Origin: Oegoconia quadripuncta
Lineage: Eukaryota; Arthropoda; Insecta; Lepidoptera; Autostichidae
Direction: 5' to 3'
DNA: 64,000 nt
Assembly (NCBI GenBank): GCA_949316235.1
Contig: OX438759.1
Coordinates: 13,243,618-13,307,617 of the forward strand
Within the stretch, counting starts at the first letter, position 1. Each line of letters starts with the position of its first letter. Positions 1-15,300 of this stretch are shown piece by piece. Below the pieces are notes generated by a model. That model had not been told where the DNA came from. It ran no database searches and worked only from the letters and a program-made list of their open reading frames with translations. Position numbers and translations under genes: made by a program.

Positions 1-121
1 TTATTACCAAACTTAAATGGCTCTGAAAAAAATTAGTAGTATATTACTTTTATTGTTATTTTGCCAGAAAAACAGCAATGGGACAGTATGGACTCGTAAT
101 AATAATAGATGTTTTTTACAG

Positions 122-373
122 AGTTACAAGTTGAATCTTCTTCAAAATTTTATAGCAAATTTACAAATGAGAGTTTTTCAGGTGTAATCCCTCAAGCAGT
201 AGCAGATATCTTTGACTACATAGAGGCTCATGAAGACAAGTTTATATTCAAAGTAACAGTTTCATTCATGGAGTTGTATCAGGAGCAATGCTATGATCTA
301 TTGTCAGGAAAGGAGCGAGGACACAGTATTATTGAGATTAGGGAAGACATAAATAAGGGTGTTATCCTGCCTG
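122..373 (+). CDS. KIF4: KIF4 exon a: motor domain after the P-loop
   Basis: The exon reads [10 protein letters not shown]... to ...[16 protein letters not shown] and includes SGVIPQAV and [14 protein letters not shown], which match the beta-sheet core of kinesin-4 motors. The acceptor is a T-run followed by ACAG (118-121). The donor is GTAAGT at 374, phase 1. An acceptor at 67 would add a K-T-A-M-G peptide like the end of a P-loop, but that frame runs into a stop and does not join this one, so the start at 122 is preferred. Confidence 0.8.
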
Positions 374-3300
374 GTAAGTTTTCACAGTTGCTCGCTTATT
401 AGTAAGTTTGCACATCGTTCACTATTGTCTGATTATTAATGTCATCCCTTTCTCACAGCAAAAATATGAATTAATATATCTTAATTGAATTGAGATTCAC
501 TATAATTTAGGCCTTATTGCGATTCTTTTCATTCTGGAAAATCAAAGTTTTAGCGAGCATTGTGTGAATGGATGTTTGAAAGCTAGCTGCTCTTGAGTTA
601 GTCTTTTGTTGGATACATTTCAGAAGTATGCCTTGGGATTGTTACACCAGATCTCAGAAAGAAAGCAAGGAAACCAAGAAAGGCTAGAGATAGGACAAAT
701 TTTTGTTTACTTACCCCAGGACAATTAAAAATCCACACACATGAATACAGTAATTAAAATAGAATGACTATAATAGATTTAAGAAAAACTTGTAACACAT
801 GTCTGAAATGCTGGCTTGTTAACAAGGGAGGAGTATGGGTAATTTGATACATACAAAATTATGACAGGTATAACTGAGCTGCCGGTGACGTCGACGATGG
901 AGACGATGATGGTGCTAGAGCGAGGGTCGATGCGTCGTGTGACAGGTTCCACAGCCATGAACCAGGCCTCCAGCCGCAGCCACGCCGTCTTCACCATTGT
1001 CATCGCCAAGGAGAGCCGCACTAACAAGTGAGTAGAGATATAGTTGTATTTAGATACATGACTTTATTATGTAGATGATGAAAAATTATGATGAGAAATT
1101 ATTTTTCCAGAAATGTGACCGAGCCGCATTTTTCTTTATTTGAAAATAACACAATATATTCTTGTATTCACAGGAACATTGCCACAACATCAAAATTCCA
1201 CCTAGTAGACTTAGCCGGTTCGGAACGTATAAAAAAAACGAAAGCAAGTGGGGAGCGGCTCAAAGAGGGAGTGAAGATCAACCAGGGCCTGTTGGCACTA
1301 GGCAATGTCATCTCAGCACTCGGCGACGGCACGAATAGAAGCTTTATCAGCTATAGGGATAGCAAACTTACCAGGCTACTACAGGGTGAGACTTGGCTGT
1401 TATTTTAAGAACTGCATGGAATTATTTTTTTGTCATTGAATGTTTATTCTTCAGCACTAAAATACTCATCCTTATTCAACAGACAGTTTAGGCGGTAACT
1501 CTTTGACATTGATGGTGGCTTGTGTGAGCCCGGCGGACTACAACCTAGATGAGACAGTGTCGACGCTACGGTACGCAGATCGCGCGCGCCGCATTCGCAA
1601 CAAGCCCATTATCAACCAGGATGCTAAGGCTGCTGAGATCGTCAGGTAATCGGTTTAGATAGAGATTATCACAACCTAAATGAGACCCGTCTGGTTCAGC
1701 TGGAGGTGACTCACTATCGGATATTTCTTTGTCATTAAGCATAACAAATTAAATTGCGTGCAATTTTACGCAGACGCTTATAAAGTCGACAATGGTGTCG
1801 AGTCGGATGTACACCAACTAAACTAAAACCAGTTTTGGAGTGGTGCCGTCGCATCGTACTGTTCCAGGGAGAAAGAGACAGTACTACTTTAAAACTGGTT
1901 TTAGTTTAGTTAAGTTGGTGTACATCCGAATCGACACCATTAACATCCTGATCTAAAAGTAATAAAATGGTAGGGTAGGGAATAACTCGACAGTTAATTA
2001 ACTGGCGCCACCCCGCCTTAAAATCTTCAAAGTACTGTTAAATATGATCGCCAGACTATGACGCATTTATGCATGTCACAGATGACTAAACCAATTTTTT
2101 CTTCAAATTCTGACCACAGGTTGAACAATCTAGTCAATGACCTGAGGCTCCAGCTAATCGGTAAACTGCCGTCACCGAACGAGCAAAACAATGAACAACT
2201 AGCGGAAGAATTAGAGAGAGAGAAGACAAAATACTCTGAACTATTGAAGAAGCACAAACAAGTCACAGAGCACCTCAGCAACATGCTTATTGAGAACACG
2301 AACTTATGTGAAAAGGCACTTCTAGCTGAAGCAGCCAAGGACAAAATTGAACGTAAACTCAATGAGTTAACAGAACAGTGTAACCAAACCATAGAGAATC
2401 TTAATACGAGCGAATGTGAAGAAGCTCAGAAGACCAGTGTTGTTGATTATCTGAAAGAGATCAAGACTAGGCTTGAGGATCTGCAGTCTGTCAATTTGAG
2501 GACGAATGAGGAATTGATAGACCATGAAATCAAGCTGTCATTTGTGAAAGATTACAACGATAATGATAAGTTTGATGAAGAAGTGGTATTGAACGAGGAG
2601 CAGGCAGTTGTGGAAGAAGAGAAGAGGGCGATAGGACATGTAAGGATTTTTTATTTATATTATTTACTTATATTTAAAGTTCTCTTTATTTTTCTGGATG
2701 TTGAAAATACTCTATACTATAGGTTTTTGTGCAACAGGAATATACAAGTCAAGATTTTGTGATAAAATGGGTGATAAATTTGCTCATATTCAAACTGACA
2801 GGAAGAGTAAATTGTTGACCTAAAAGCCATGTTGTAGCATTGCCAATAGCCATTGGTTCTGCAACAATTGTGACATACTATCCATCAGTTTTTCTTACAA
2901 ATTCCTTGGGATATACCAATAATTTTCACTCTTCTTTAAATGTACTCATTTAACCTATTAAAGCCCAGGGTAAATACGTTTAGACCTCGGAAAAACGCAT
3001 AACCGCGATTTTCTTGAAGCATTTAATAAAGTGTTGTAAATGTAATAACAATTGCTGAAAATTACTGTAAGAAACGCAAGTACATATTTCTCCAAATAAG
3101 TAAAGTTGAAAAATGTGTTTTTAAAAAAAAGAAATGCTCAATTTATAGGTATTTCTTTTAATTCAAAACATTTAGATAAATTATCGTTACAATATATTAA
3201 ATCTCATTTTTATTTCATAAGCAATGCAGCTCGACGATATTTTCAGCTAAAATGCACGCCGAATTTAAGTTAATATTTATTTTTATTAAGATACAAATTA

Positions 3301-6300
3301 ATAATAGGGTTTTCTAAAAAAATGTAGACTAAGCTATAGTTTTTTTAGGCTAATTTATTCAAAATTACATCTGTAAATCTATCTGTACATCTGTAATCTA
3401 CAAGAGCTAAGCTAACTTTTTACCGTATTTTCCCTGGCTACTATCTGCATCCACTGAGGGAATATAAAATTAGTTAATCTGGCTTCATGTTACCACACAG
3501 TAGGTCATCATGCTGCTTATGTGAGTACAACATACAGACAGTTGAGTAATAGTGCATCATTCGCTGAGATATGTACTGTCTGATGGGCTTTACTTTTCTC
3601 CAGGTGGCACTAACTCAAGAGCTACAAGAACTGAACCACGCTATGGCGATCAAGGCGTCAGTGGTGCAAGCTATACTCGCCAACAACAAGGCAATGCTGG
3701 ACAGCCACGGCAATCTGCGCGAGAACGAAGAAAAGATAACGCGGTTAGAGAAAGAGAGGGACGAACTGATGCAGCAGTTGAAGCAGACTAAGGTGAGAAA
3801 TTAACTTTCATTGTAAAAAGTTACAAGTGCAGTTGCATTTGGTCATTCCCTGGTAATTTTATTCACTGAATGCGAAACCAACTGACATACTTACTCCTTG
3901 GTTGTTGTCTATGTGATGTGACATAAAATATAAAAAGCCTAGCAAACTTTTTTGTAGTATTAACCCAGTTTTAGATTCCAATACCTGCGTCTAGCGAATG
4001 ACCCCTTCAACGTGATTGTTTAGATCTATACTCTTTTGTTTGAATGATTATGGTAACTATGCCATTAGTGTTTAAATTCTCTCCAAAAATAAAACTATTT
4101 TTCATTTACGATCGCCAGAGCAAAGACCCCAGTCACGAGGAGCGCCGAACTAAGGTATCCGCTTTGGAAGCTGAGATAACTGACCTGAAGAAGAGATGTC
4201 AGCAGCAGGCCAACGTTATCAGGATGAAGGAGAAGAATGAGGCAAAGATAGCATCACTCAATGCTGAACTACAAGCTATGAAGGCTACTAAGGTATCATA
4301 TATTAGTTCTAAAATAGGTTTTTTTTATATCAGAATATTTACATATACTCAGACAACTGGTTGTGGGGAGCGTCGGTGGCTCAGCAGTTTAGGCACAGTC
4401 TCCCAATTTGGGAGGTCCGGGTTGGATTCCCAGGCAGCTTTATACTAATGAGTTTTGAAGTTTAATTACTTATGTGCATTTATCCGACTGCTCTTAAACG
4501 GTGAAGGAAAACAAGCATCGTGAGGAAACCTGCATGCCTGAGAATAAAAAAAGATACTCCCCAATATACAAGAGATTAGAGAATGCCCATAAACATCCCA
4601 ATGTTTATGGGCTGGTGATGATGAACTGGTTGTTTGATATTTGGTTATAAAAATAGCTCTGTGTACTATATAAGTATAGGAGATAAATATTAGTACCACA
4701 AATAATTATATATTTTCTGTGTCATCTAAAAAATTTCTATTTCTATAATGAATTTGTTGTTTTGGATTGCGGCAGTGAATTGGAGTGGAACACTATGGTA
4801 ACTGTCATTCATTATTCTGTTATCATTTGCTTGTTTGATAATCATATACGATGATTACTTGCACGTAAATGTCTTCCACTAGCTGTGCTGTGGCTTCTAG
4901 TTATTTCTCCTTACAGATCCAATTGTCTCAGATTCACAAGTGTCGCGCTTGCGTAGTTTATCTTAACTACGCAAGCGCGACACTTGTGAATCTGAGACAA
5001 TAGGATCTGTAAGGAGAAATAACTAGAAGCCACTGCACACCCACTTTATTCACTTTAATATGGTAGCATAGCGAATGACACTAAAATTAAAAACAATAAT
5101 ATAAACAATATAAAAGTTTAGCAATAATTTTTATACAACTATCCAATATATTTGATCAGCTTTAAGATTGTTTAGCTGACGAGAGCTAATCATTTTCGGG
5201 TATTTATAAAGTCGAAGCAGTCCTTCACTAACAACCACAAATAAAAATGGAAGTCATAAAGGGTGTCGTCCACAGGAATGAGGGCAAAGAGCATCACACC
5301 ACCACCTCTGTCCTGAATCTGAATTCTCTGTTATTGACTATGCCCAATATAAATAAAATGTATCTATCACATTTTCGATTATCACATTATTAATGCAAAT
5401 ACAGGTGAAGATAGTCAGGCAGATGCGTGAAGAAAGTGAGAAATTCCGGAAGTGGAAGGCCGACAACGAGCGGGCGATGCTGCGCCTGCGCAATGAGGAT
5501 CGCAAGCGAGCCACTGCCATGGCCAAGATGGAATCGCTACACGCCAAGCAGCAGAATGTGCTGAAACGCAAAATGGAGGAAGCAGTCGCCGTCAATAAGC
5601 GGCTTAAGGTATTATATTCATACACGTCATACTTGAGGTTCGGCCTAATGTAATTGATGACATTTGGATCAATTCCCTGGGAAGCAAATAGTAGAAATTG
5701 GTTTCGTTGGTGGTGGCCATTTCCCAATAACATATTTCGGACACCTATTATCTAGTCCCAGACAATGTAAAGCCTGCGCTATGAATATTAAATAATTATA
5801 TTGTTAAATATATGTGCCTAATAAACAAGGGCTTACATCAAATTCAGAAATAGCATCCAATTATCTGCTGGGTCTAAACCTGTCGAAAAGGTGCGATAAG
5901 CGTTTTGAATTGAACAAACACACAGAACCTAAAATGTGTATTATTCTCTTCTCTGTAGGAGGCTCTGGAAAGACAAAAGCAGTCCCAGATGAAACGCAAC
6001 GCGAAGGGCAGCGTAAAGGCGGGGGCAGTACAGCAGTATATAGAGCAAGAGCTGGAGGTTCACCTCAGCATCGTCGAGGCAGAGAAGTCTCTGGAAGAGC
6101 TCATGGAATACAGGTGACGTTATTCTGTTTATCCATGCATTAATACATAGAGCCATAGCTGAAGTATAACCTCAACATCCTCACGGCGAAGTCAAAACAT
6201 TAATGTAAAACTAGAGTCAAGTTAGCTATAATTTAAAGCTGCAAGAGAGTTGAAATCTCGCTGGAGCGTCGAGGAACTTCTCGAAATAAATTCGGCTTTA

Positions 6301-9300
6301 TCTTTACTTTGTTGTATGATTGTGGGACAGCTATATAAAATATAAAGGTTTCAATGAAAAAATACTGAAGTTTTAATTCCACAGGGCATTTGTAACGGAA
6401 CAACTAGAGGATCTTCGCAACAGGACTGACGAAGAGGTAAACAGAAAGAAGATCGCGGAGCTCGAGGATGACCTCGCGTTGAGAAAGGCACAAATTTCTG
6501 ATCTACAGCAGAAGATAATCACTGCAGATCAGGGTAAGTATAGTAAACTGAATGAATGAATGATTTATGAGTCTTGCATTGTTTTTTTTTATGCACAACT
6601 TTTTATGTTCACACTTGTCCTTAATCGTAAAGCTGAGGCCGAAGGTGGATGCGTACTGACCCGAAAACCCCCACTTATTTGGGGGACTGGCTACCTTATC
6701 TTTGACAACCAGAACACAACAATGCTATTAACATTGCTGTTTGGCGGCAGGCTTAGATAAGGCAGTTAGCCACCAAACAAACCGAGTACTAAACATGTAC
6801 CTTGCTGGGGATCGAACCCGCTACCTCCGATTTATAAACCCTACGTTGTTTACATTGAGCCACGAAGGTGGTTGAACTTATTAACAAATCGAACATAGTT
6901 TGAAATGTCATACGTTCTCCCTAGTGTTACGTAATAACTACAATATTATTTTTCATTCCAACGCACTTTCGGACTGACATTTGCACCGTTTTTAGACACT
7001 TAAAAGCACTACTAGTAGGTTGCATAGCGATTCCTGCCCGTATTATTTACCATGTTCAATCCATTTTTTTTTAATACAATTATACGATCTTAGAAAAAGC
7101 ATTGCATAAAACTGAGTAATTAGAAATTACATAAATTAGGTACTATTAGTCTCTAATACTATTAGTATCTAATAAGATTCTATGCTGAGCGAGCTAGCGA
7201 AATTTGGGAGAATTTTGGGAGATTCGCACCAATTATGCCATTCATTATTGCCATTATTTTGACGATGAACCTCTTTGTCACTGGTGGCGATGTATTGGTC
7301 CTTATTTCCTCCTCTATTCAACAGAGAATAAGTCGCGTACCCAATGGGACAACATCCAGTCAATGCTCGAAGCGAAGGTCGCTCTTAAGTGCCTATTCGA
7401 GTTGCTAGTGGAAGCTAAGCGAGAGCTACAAAACCAAAGCGAGAAAGGCTATCAGGCGCGCTACGAGGAGGTGAAAGAGACTCACGACAGGCTCGCACTC
7501 GAGTTTGAGAACAGTAAAGCTGAGTTCGAGAGACAACTTGCGTTGGTCAAGATTCAGAGTGAACAAAAGGTAAGGTTTACTGTGGAATAATATGCGGTTC
7601 ACGCTTTAATGATCGTTATTACGAGAGTCAAGTGAAGCGTATTATCGTGGAGGAAACTGACTAATATCTTCCTGATATTTTTAATGCTTATTCTTATATT
7701 ACAGCTAACTGCTTTAGTGGCGCTACAGCGTGGCGTGGTTGGCGCGGGTGACAAAAGTGAGGCGTGCAAACACCTTCAGAACGTGATCCAATACCAACAG
7801 GAACGGCTGGAGCAGGTGGAAGACGAGAATGTAAGTAATATTGTGAACAGTAAACCTTTTAATTAATATATTTCAGACACCAACTATGTATTGCTTAAAT
7901 TCGAACATTGTATTATGGATCCTAAATAAAGAAAAACATTTATTCAGCTTACAATCTCTAAATAGTAATGCAATCTGAAATAGGTTCCAGCTTAGCATAA
8001 TGCTGAGGTATGAACCATAGCCATATTTTCAGCTGGCACCTTTGAATGGGGTTAGACGATATTAAAAACAATAGTTAAAACAAAATAATTTACATAAACA
8101 TCCATGATTCGGGTGGCGAATGAATATACAATACATATCATAAAATATTTACCAGTATATGGATTCTAACCGGCAACCATTGCTTTCGAAGACAGGATCA
8201 CCCACTATACAATAGACCAATTGGCCATCTGAAATCGTCGTATCATAAACGTCTAATGAGGTGTTTGTCGTTTGTTAGATATCTACCAAAATGATAAAAT
8301 GCCGCCGTTTCAATGTTAAAGCGTACGATTACCTGGGGATGCCCACTATGTTCCCGTGTGGTGGCGGTGGTATTGTTTTAGGTAATTTGTATGTATTACT
8401 TGCCATTTACTCATCAATACACTAGAGTGACTAATGCTAACGAATGACCGAATCTTTTTACAGAAGAAACTAGCGGAAGAGTTAGAACAGCTCCGCAGCG
8501 CCAACAAGAAAGCAAAGAAACGGAACAAGAAGGAGTCAGATAGCAAGCCAAAGACGAAGGTGGAATATGTTGAGCCGTCTGATGATGACGAAGACGAGTT
8601 CGAGGATGAGAAAGACCCCGACTGGCGCGCCACACCACTCTTTAAGAGGATACAGGTGTGTTGGGTGGATAGCGAATAATATTATACTGGATGAGTTTTT
8701 TTACCGTAAGGAAAAAAATAGGGCATATTAGGTCAGTGAAATAGAAGGTATTGGCATAGGTAGTTTATTTATTTATTTCAAAATTATCATCGAATAAAGC
8801 TTTAATTGTGTCATTTGATGGTCGCGTTTGTAGCCTATTCCGTATAATTACATCATTAAAAAAATAAAGAAAACTTGGAGAAAATATGAGTTCCAAATAA
8901 ATTTCGCATGATAGGAACCCTACGATTCCCGCCAGTCTCATATCAAAATCCGTGCGCGTGCGTTTTTGAAAAAAAATAAACTACCGATGCCAATAACTTG
9001 TATTTTACTTACCTAATATGTCCTATAGTTTCCTTACGGTTAAAAAACTCAACGGTATATGTAATCATTACCTCCAGTCTGTAGTGTACGGTGAGTGTGC
9101 CCCTTTGTCTTTCAATCTACGGATTGGAGCTCTTGTAACTTGCGGGAAGATTTCCAACTATAGGTCTGTGCCATTAACATTACCCAAGGTTTGCACCAAA
9201 TTGGAATTGTCTTCCCGCGACCAAATTCTGCAATCTTGTTATCTGCAAGAGCCAGTTGAATAAGCATTTTACTGATGCGGTCTGCTTTATTTTCGTCACT

Positions 9301-12300
9301 TACCACTAGATTCAAACCTGTATTTCGTCCATTATCATAACCAACATTTGTAAACAACATTTATTCGGTTTTCCCATGTCTTTTACCAATATTTATCCAC
9401 AGCAATATTGTAAATGCGAAAGTTTGGTTGTCTGTCTGCATTGTTTTCACGATTAAATTACTGATTCGAATTAGTGGCATGCACAGTGTTTTACCACAGG
9501 GTAGGCCAAATGATAACATTTGCTATTAATTGGGGAAACATTATATTGCAAAATAATAACTTACTCTTATAGCACTCCTCGCAACTGTTTAGAATATTTC
9601 TGTTCAGCTCGGTATGAATGAGCTATCTTGATAATGCATTTCGAGGACAGTTTACAATTTTCTAGGGTAGGCACTGCCTTTCTGCCTATATGGAGGGCAT
9701 GCCACTGATGCGAATGCATTAGTGTGACAGAGAGCTAACATCAATCCAATCCGTAGAAAAATGCACAACAATTGCATGTGGACAAACCACCCAAATATTA
9801 CTAATTTAATAAACATTACGACGTTTACCTGTTCACTTCTCAGGCCCAGCGACCTCGTCTAACGATGAACTTCGTGGACACGTCACGTCGCGACGACACT
9901 TCCTCCGACTCGTCCGCGCGAGCCACAAAGCGAGGCAGCGACGGCGCTCCTCACTGCACCTGCCGTGGTTCCTGTTCCACGAAGATGTGCGGCTGTGTGA
10001 AGACCGACAAGGGATGCGGAGGATCCTGTCGCTGCCAACCGGAACTGTGCAAGAATAGGCGCACGTCCTCCGACAGCGAGGACAAGGAGAACCATGTGAG
10101 TACGAAAAGATTTACGGCTGCGTGAAGACCGGCAAGGGCTGCGGAGGAACCTGTCGCTGCTAATTGGAACTGGGCAAGAATAGGCACCTGTCCTCCGACA
10201 GAGAGGGCAAAGATAACCATGTGAGTACGACGTCCGACATGATGTGTGGCTGCACGAAGACCATGAGCTGCGAACATCCTAAGTGCCTGTCAAAGTAAAA
10301 TAAAAAATTGAAGTTGAATGTTCATACTGGGTTACAGTCATCATTGGCGACAATGAACAATTACTTATCATTGCAAGTGGCCGTATTGTTCCCTGCAGAG
10401 TAGAGTAGGACCAACTAGTCTCTCCCGTGGGTGTCACAAAAGGGGAATCAACAATTGTGAGCATAACAGCATATACCAGTGATGGACAGCAGCTTCATTG
10501 GTCCAAAGCTCCCAGAGAAAAATCGGTGATCTCCAACCCGTCTATGTATGAACAGTAGCGGACTTTTATGGCTCTTGATGTGGGACGTGATTGCTGTAAT
10601 GTACATAGTGTGGAGAGCCGAATGACTGGTACTTCAGGTAAAAAGTTAAGAATCAATCAATGATCAAATTATTGTTATGTATACAGGGCGTCCCACGGCT
10701 ATGCCACATGGAGGGAAAGTACCTTGAATTTTGTAGATGGAACATTTTACTGAAAGAAGACATTATTTTAATTTAAAAAACAATTTAAACAGCATTCATA
10801 GATTTTTAAATAAGTACATGGTTGAACCGGGAATCGAACCCTTTATTTATAAAAAAAAATTACCATGTAGCTTTATCATACCGATCGAAAGGCTTCATCA
10901 TAAGGATTATTTTTTGCTAAATAACATAGTGTCAGAAATAAAAGGAAGACCATGAATTTTAACATTAGATGTGCAATTGTGTTCAGAAAAATGAAAAGCT
11001 GACATTGCCGTAAGGACATGCAACTGACATTATCATTACTAATACTAATTACCCACTCGAGAAGTATGCATCATTTCCCTATTATAATTTAAGTTCATGA
11101 TAAAATGATAAAGAGATACGTAATTAGTAAGTAGGTACCTGGTTGTATGCCGTATCCTGAATCTGCCAAAAGACGCGTAAATGATTTTCTCCATCGCAAT
11201 GCAGCTGGCTGATTAGATTTTTTTTTTTATGGGGTTATGTAAAAAATTTAGTTTACAAGAACCAGTATCAAAGTGTCCACGAGCTACAAACAGAACTTCG
11301 ACGTATTATTCTAAATATCTACCACAACATGATCAAAAAATCGACAGGGAGCGAAATAATCAAAAGAGTGCGACTTTGTATTGAACAGGAAGGGGCTCAT
11401 TTTGAGCATTTGATAAATTGATTAATTTTGTATTAAAAATGTTAAAATTCATGGTCTTCCTTTTATTTCTGACACTATGTTATTTAGCAAAAAATAATCC
11501 TTATGATGAAGCCTTTCGATCGGTATGATAAAGCTACATGGTATTTTTTTTTTTTAAATAAAGGGTTCGATTCCCGTTTCAACCATGAACTTATTTAAAA
11601 ATCTATGAATGCAGTTTAAATTGTTTTTTAAATTAAAATAATGTCTTCTTTCAGTAAAATGTTCCATCTACAAAATTCAAGGTACTTTCCCTCCATGTGG
11701 CATAGCCGTGGGACGCCCTGTATAGTAAGGGCCTCATAAGAAGCTCAAGGTCATGCAACGAGCTACGAAGAGTGCGATACTCAATTTCACTACGTGATCA
11801 AATCAGTAATGAAGAAATCCATAGACGTTACAAAGTCACAGACAGCCCAGCGAATTAGTAAGTTAAAATGGCAGTGGGCGGTGCACATAGCTCGAAAAAC
11901 TTCTGGCCGGTGGGGCGTTAAAGTTATTGAGTGGAGACCACGCACCGCCAAGTGGAACGTAAGACGTCTACTCACAAGGAAACGGATGAATGGATTTAGA
12001 TGAAAGGCACATAAATGGAATATAATACCCCTGGCTAGAAGATAAGATATATTACATTATTATTATTATTATTATTATATTATTATAGACGAGCAGCATT
12101 ACTGCTTGTATGTCTATGTCACAGTGTTGGAAGAGTTCACATTGTTCATTATGTTGTTATTCAGTCAATCATCTCAATAACATAAGCAGTTCCCGAGGAA
12201 TAAACATATTACTGATGGATAGATACTCCCCAATCACGAGGTGGCCGGATGACATGATGAAGGATCTGGTGGATGGAAGGTTCCAACCGGTCACTCTGGA

Positions 12301-15300
12301 AAACTATGGGCGAGGGATATGTTTAGCCATGAACGCCCTGTGGCTGATATGATGATTATTATATATTTTAAATGTTATTATGTTATATGAACTAAGGCTA
12401 AATGTAACTAATTTTATGATATTTTTTACAGCCTTCAAGTGCGGAAATCGACACCACACCACATCGTACCTTCTTTGACAAGCAGTGAGTTTTCTTTTTT
12501 CTTTTAATTCAATGTCAAAACTCTAATATAATACAATCGAACATGTTGTACATTGATTGATTAATCTACCTTCCAGTATGGCTGAAAAGTAGTCTCCTTT
12601 GTTAGACAACGTTTGGAAAATAATATAAGTCACGACGGACTCGCCACTTGGTTTATTCCTTTTTCAAATACAGCGGTGTTCATTTGTTTATTGAACTTAA
12701 TTTAATTTTGGCATGTCATTGTTTCTAACATGTCGGACGAAAAAGGTAAAAATCATTAGAGAAGGTACTACGCCATTACAGATTATACAGGGCATGTTCA
12801 AAGTGTTTGGGGATTCATACTCCTCTGATTTTACAGGAAAGTTCTAGTCGAAGCAGTTTAAATTTGGCCGTAAGAGCTTAGAAGACGATCCTAGTAGTGT
12901 GGGGGCCAATTTAAGCGCTTACGGACGAAACCGCCTCCCTGGCTCAATGTAAACAGCATAGGGTTTACGAATGGGAGGTCGCGGGTTCGATCCCTAGCGG
13001 GGTACGTGTTTAGTGCTCTGGTTGCTGGTTTTTTTTTTATTCACAACGGTGTGTTTATAAATTATTGTAAATTATTTTGCGCAATAAAGAGTATTTGTAT
13101 TGTATTTGTATTGTATTGTATTGTGTGTTCTGGGTGGTAGGGTATTTTAAATGTCCGCCTGCCTAGGTACCACTATATCTAAATCTGCCGCCATATAGCA
13201 ATGTTAATAGCATTGTTGTATTCCGGTTGTCAGAGATAAGATAGCCAGTCCCCAGAGGGGTTCCCAGGTCAATACGCTTTCCACCTTCGGTCTCATCTTC
13301 ACTTAACACCAGGTGTGACTGAGGCCAAGTTCTAATCCGTTGTAAAGAAAAAAAGGGATAGATCACAGAAACACTGCTGGGAGATAGTAATGGATTGGCA
13401 TGAGTATGCCTTAGTTTAGTATTGGCATTAGTAAAGAATGACTTTATGATATTAGTCATGAATGTTAGGAATGATTGCGGTGCGAAGGTGTCAAATTTTT
13501 GACTCCATTTGATAAACGAACCATTGAATGTTGTCATTCGAATGCTGTATACTACGCCAGTTTGTGTTCATCCAGTTTGCGATAATAAGGGCAACAGTAA
13601 AGGTTCCTTGTTGACTATGAAATCTTATAAACCAAGAGACAAATTTCGTACAGAAATTTTGATATTGCAAGGCAATTCTCTATAAAAACGGCTTCACTAT
13701 GATAAATACCCACCTTATAATAAAATAAAAAATATAATCTAACGATACAATATTTTTTTTTCATAGTCAGGTATATAAATCAGGTTACTTTTCAGCCACC
13801 TCGTACACTTCTTATGTCATATTGTTTCTTAATATCTGTACATGTACAGATTGAAATCAACACACGTTTCAAACGATAAAACTACGCAACTGTCCGCTGA
13901 GAAAAGGCTGCCAGGCATTCCGTTACAAAGAAATGAGCTAGCTCTTCGTCGAAGTACGCATCTATTGCAGCCTATAATAGAGAGAAGGTTGCGTACCGAC
14001 GATCGGACGCAGAAATGGATGCTAGCGCTGCTCCTATATAATACTTGCGTCGCCCCGATGTCGTCATATTGCGCCGATAGTATATTTCAGTACGGAATCG
14101 ATGTGGCCAAATATAATGTGGTCTCTCTCATCTTCAAGTACCTTATACGAGAGGTTATTAAATATGAAATTCTCCATTTGCGGACTATGCTCTTACTGAC
14201 TAAATCGAATACATTGAAAGCAATACATGAATGGTATAGTTTGAAATTAACATGACATTTTCTCGTTTTGAAGGCGCAGCAATGAGAAGTATTCGTTTTA
14301 TAAAAACTTGTCCGGAATATGGCACATATTTAAGAGGAGGGAAACGCTATAAACACCCCGCAAAATTCAGTAAGTGCATAGTTCTGCAAAGCATTACGTA
14401 GTTACATGCATCGTCTTGTATTTAGCTGTAATCCGCACTTAGAAATTGTAATTAATAGAAAGTAATTCATTAGTAAGCATAGTTCAGTTTTAAACTACAC
14501 TGGTTTCGATTCGGATGTACAACGAACTAAACTAAATTTAAATTATATGTATCCTTTTCTAACCACTAATACATGAAAAGGACGACATATAATTAAGCCC
14601 TGTCAAATTAAGTAAAAGGATCAAAACAAGCACTTCTTTATCAATATTAGGTGTACACCTAGCGACGTCACGATTAAAATACTATGGAGCGACTTGTTTT
14701 GACAGCTCTTAACTTAATTTGACAGGGCTTAATTTATAGTCGTCCCTTTCATGTTAATAGTGTTAGAAAAGGATGTATCTGCTTTAAATTTAGTTAGTTC
14801 GTTGTACATCAGAATTGACACCATTGTCATATTTTTTTATTCTTTATTGCACCAAAATATTACAATAACAGAAGTATTTGTTTTTGTGAAGTATAATATA
14901 AAAATAATTTTAATACACCTAATATACATTACACATGTCTCGATTTATTTTTATTTGCTCTGCAGAACTATCACAGATCACAATTTCGATGGATCAATAT
15001 TTGTTTTTTTTATTTTTTATTTTAAGCGCAAGTGAAAAGAAAATCTATTAACATTTATCAGTAGCACCTATCCTGTCCAATATACCTAGCCTTCATTGTT
15101 TTCAATTATAAGCATAGTTAGACAGATTATGTTGTAAAAGATTGTATTTTATTGAATATTTTTTTCTTTTTGCAGAGGTCAACTTGACGCTACTTATGTA
15201 AAGAAGAAGAAAAATTGTTACTTTGCCTATACACAGGACAACGCTGACCATGCAATAAAGGTAAACGCCTAAAATTAAATAATGTACCACCTCCACTTGG

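Noticed and set aside
2027..2392. Minus-strand frame opposite KIF4 exon e
   Set aside because: It is the shadow of the coiled-coil coding strand.
10737..10955. Open frame in the left arm of FB1
   Set aside because: It is a by-product of the inverted repeat; the true coding remnant lies at 11210-11421.
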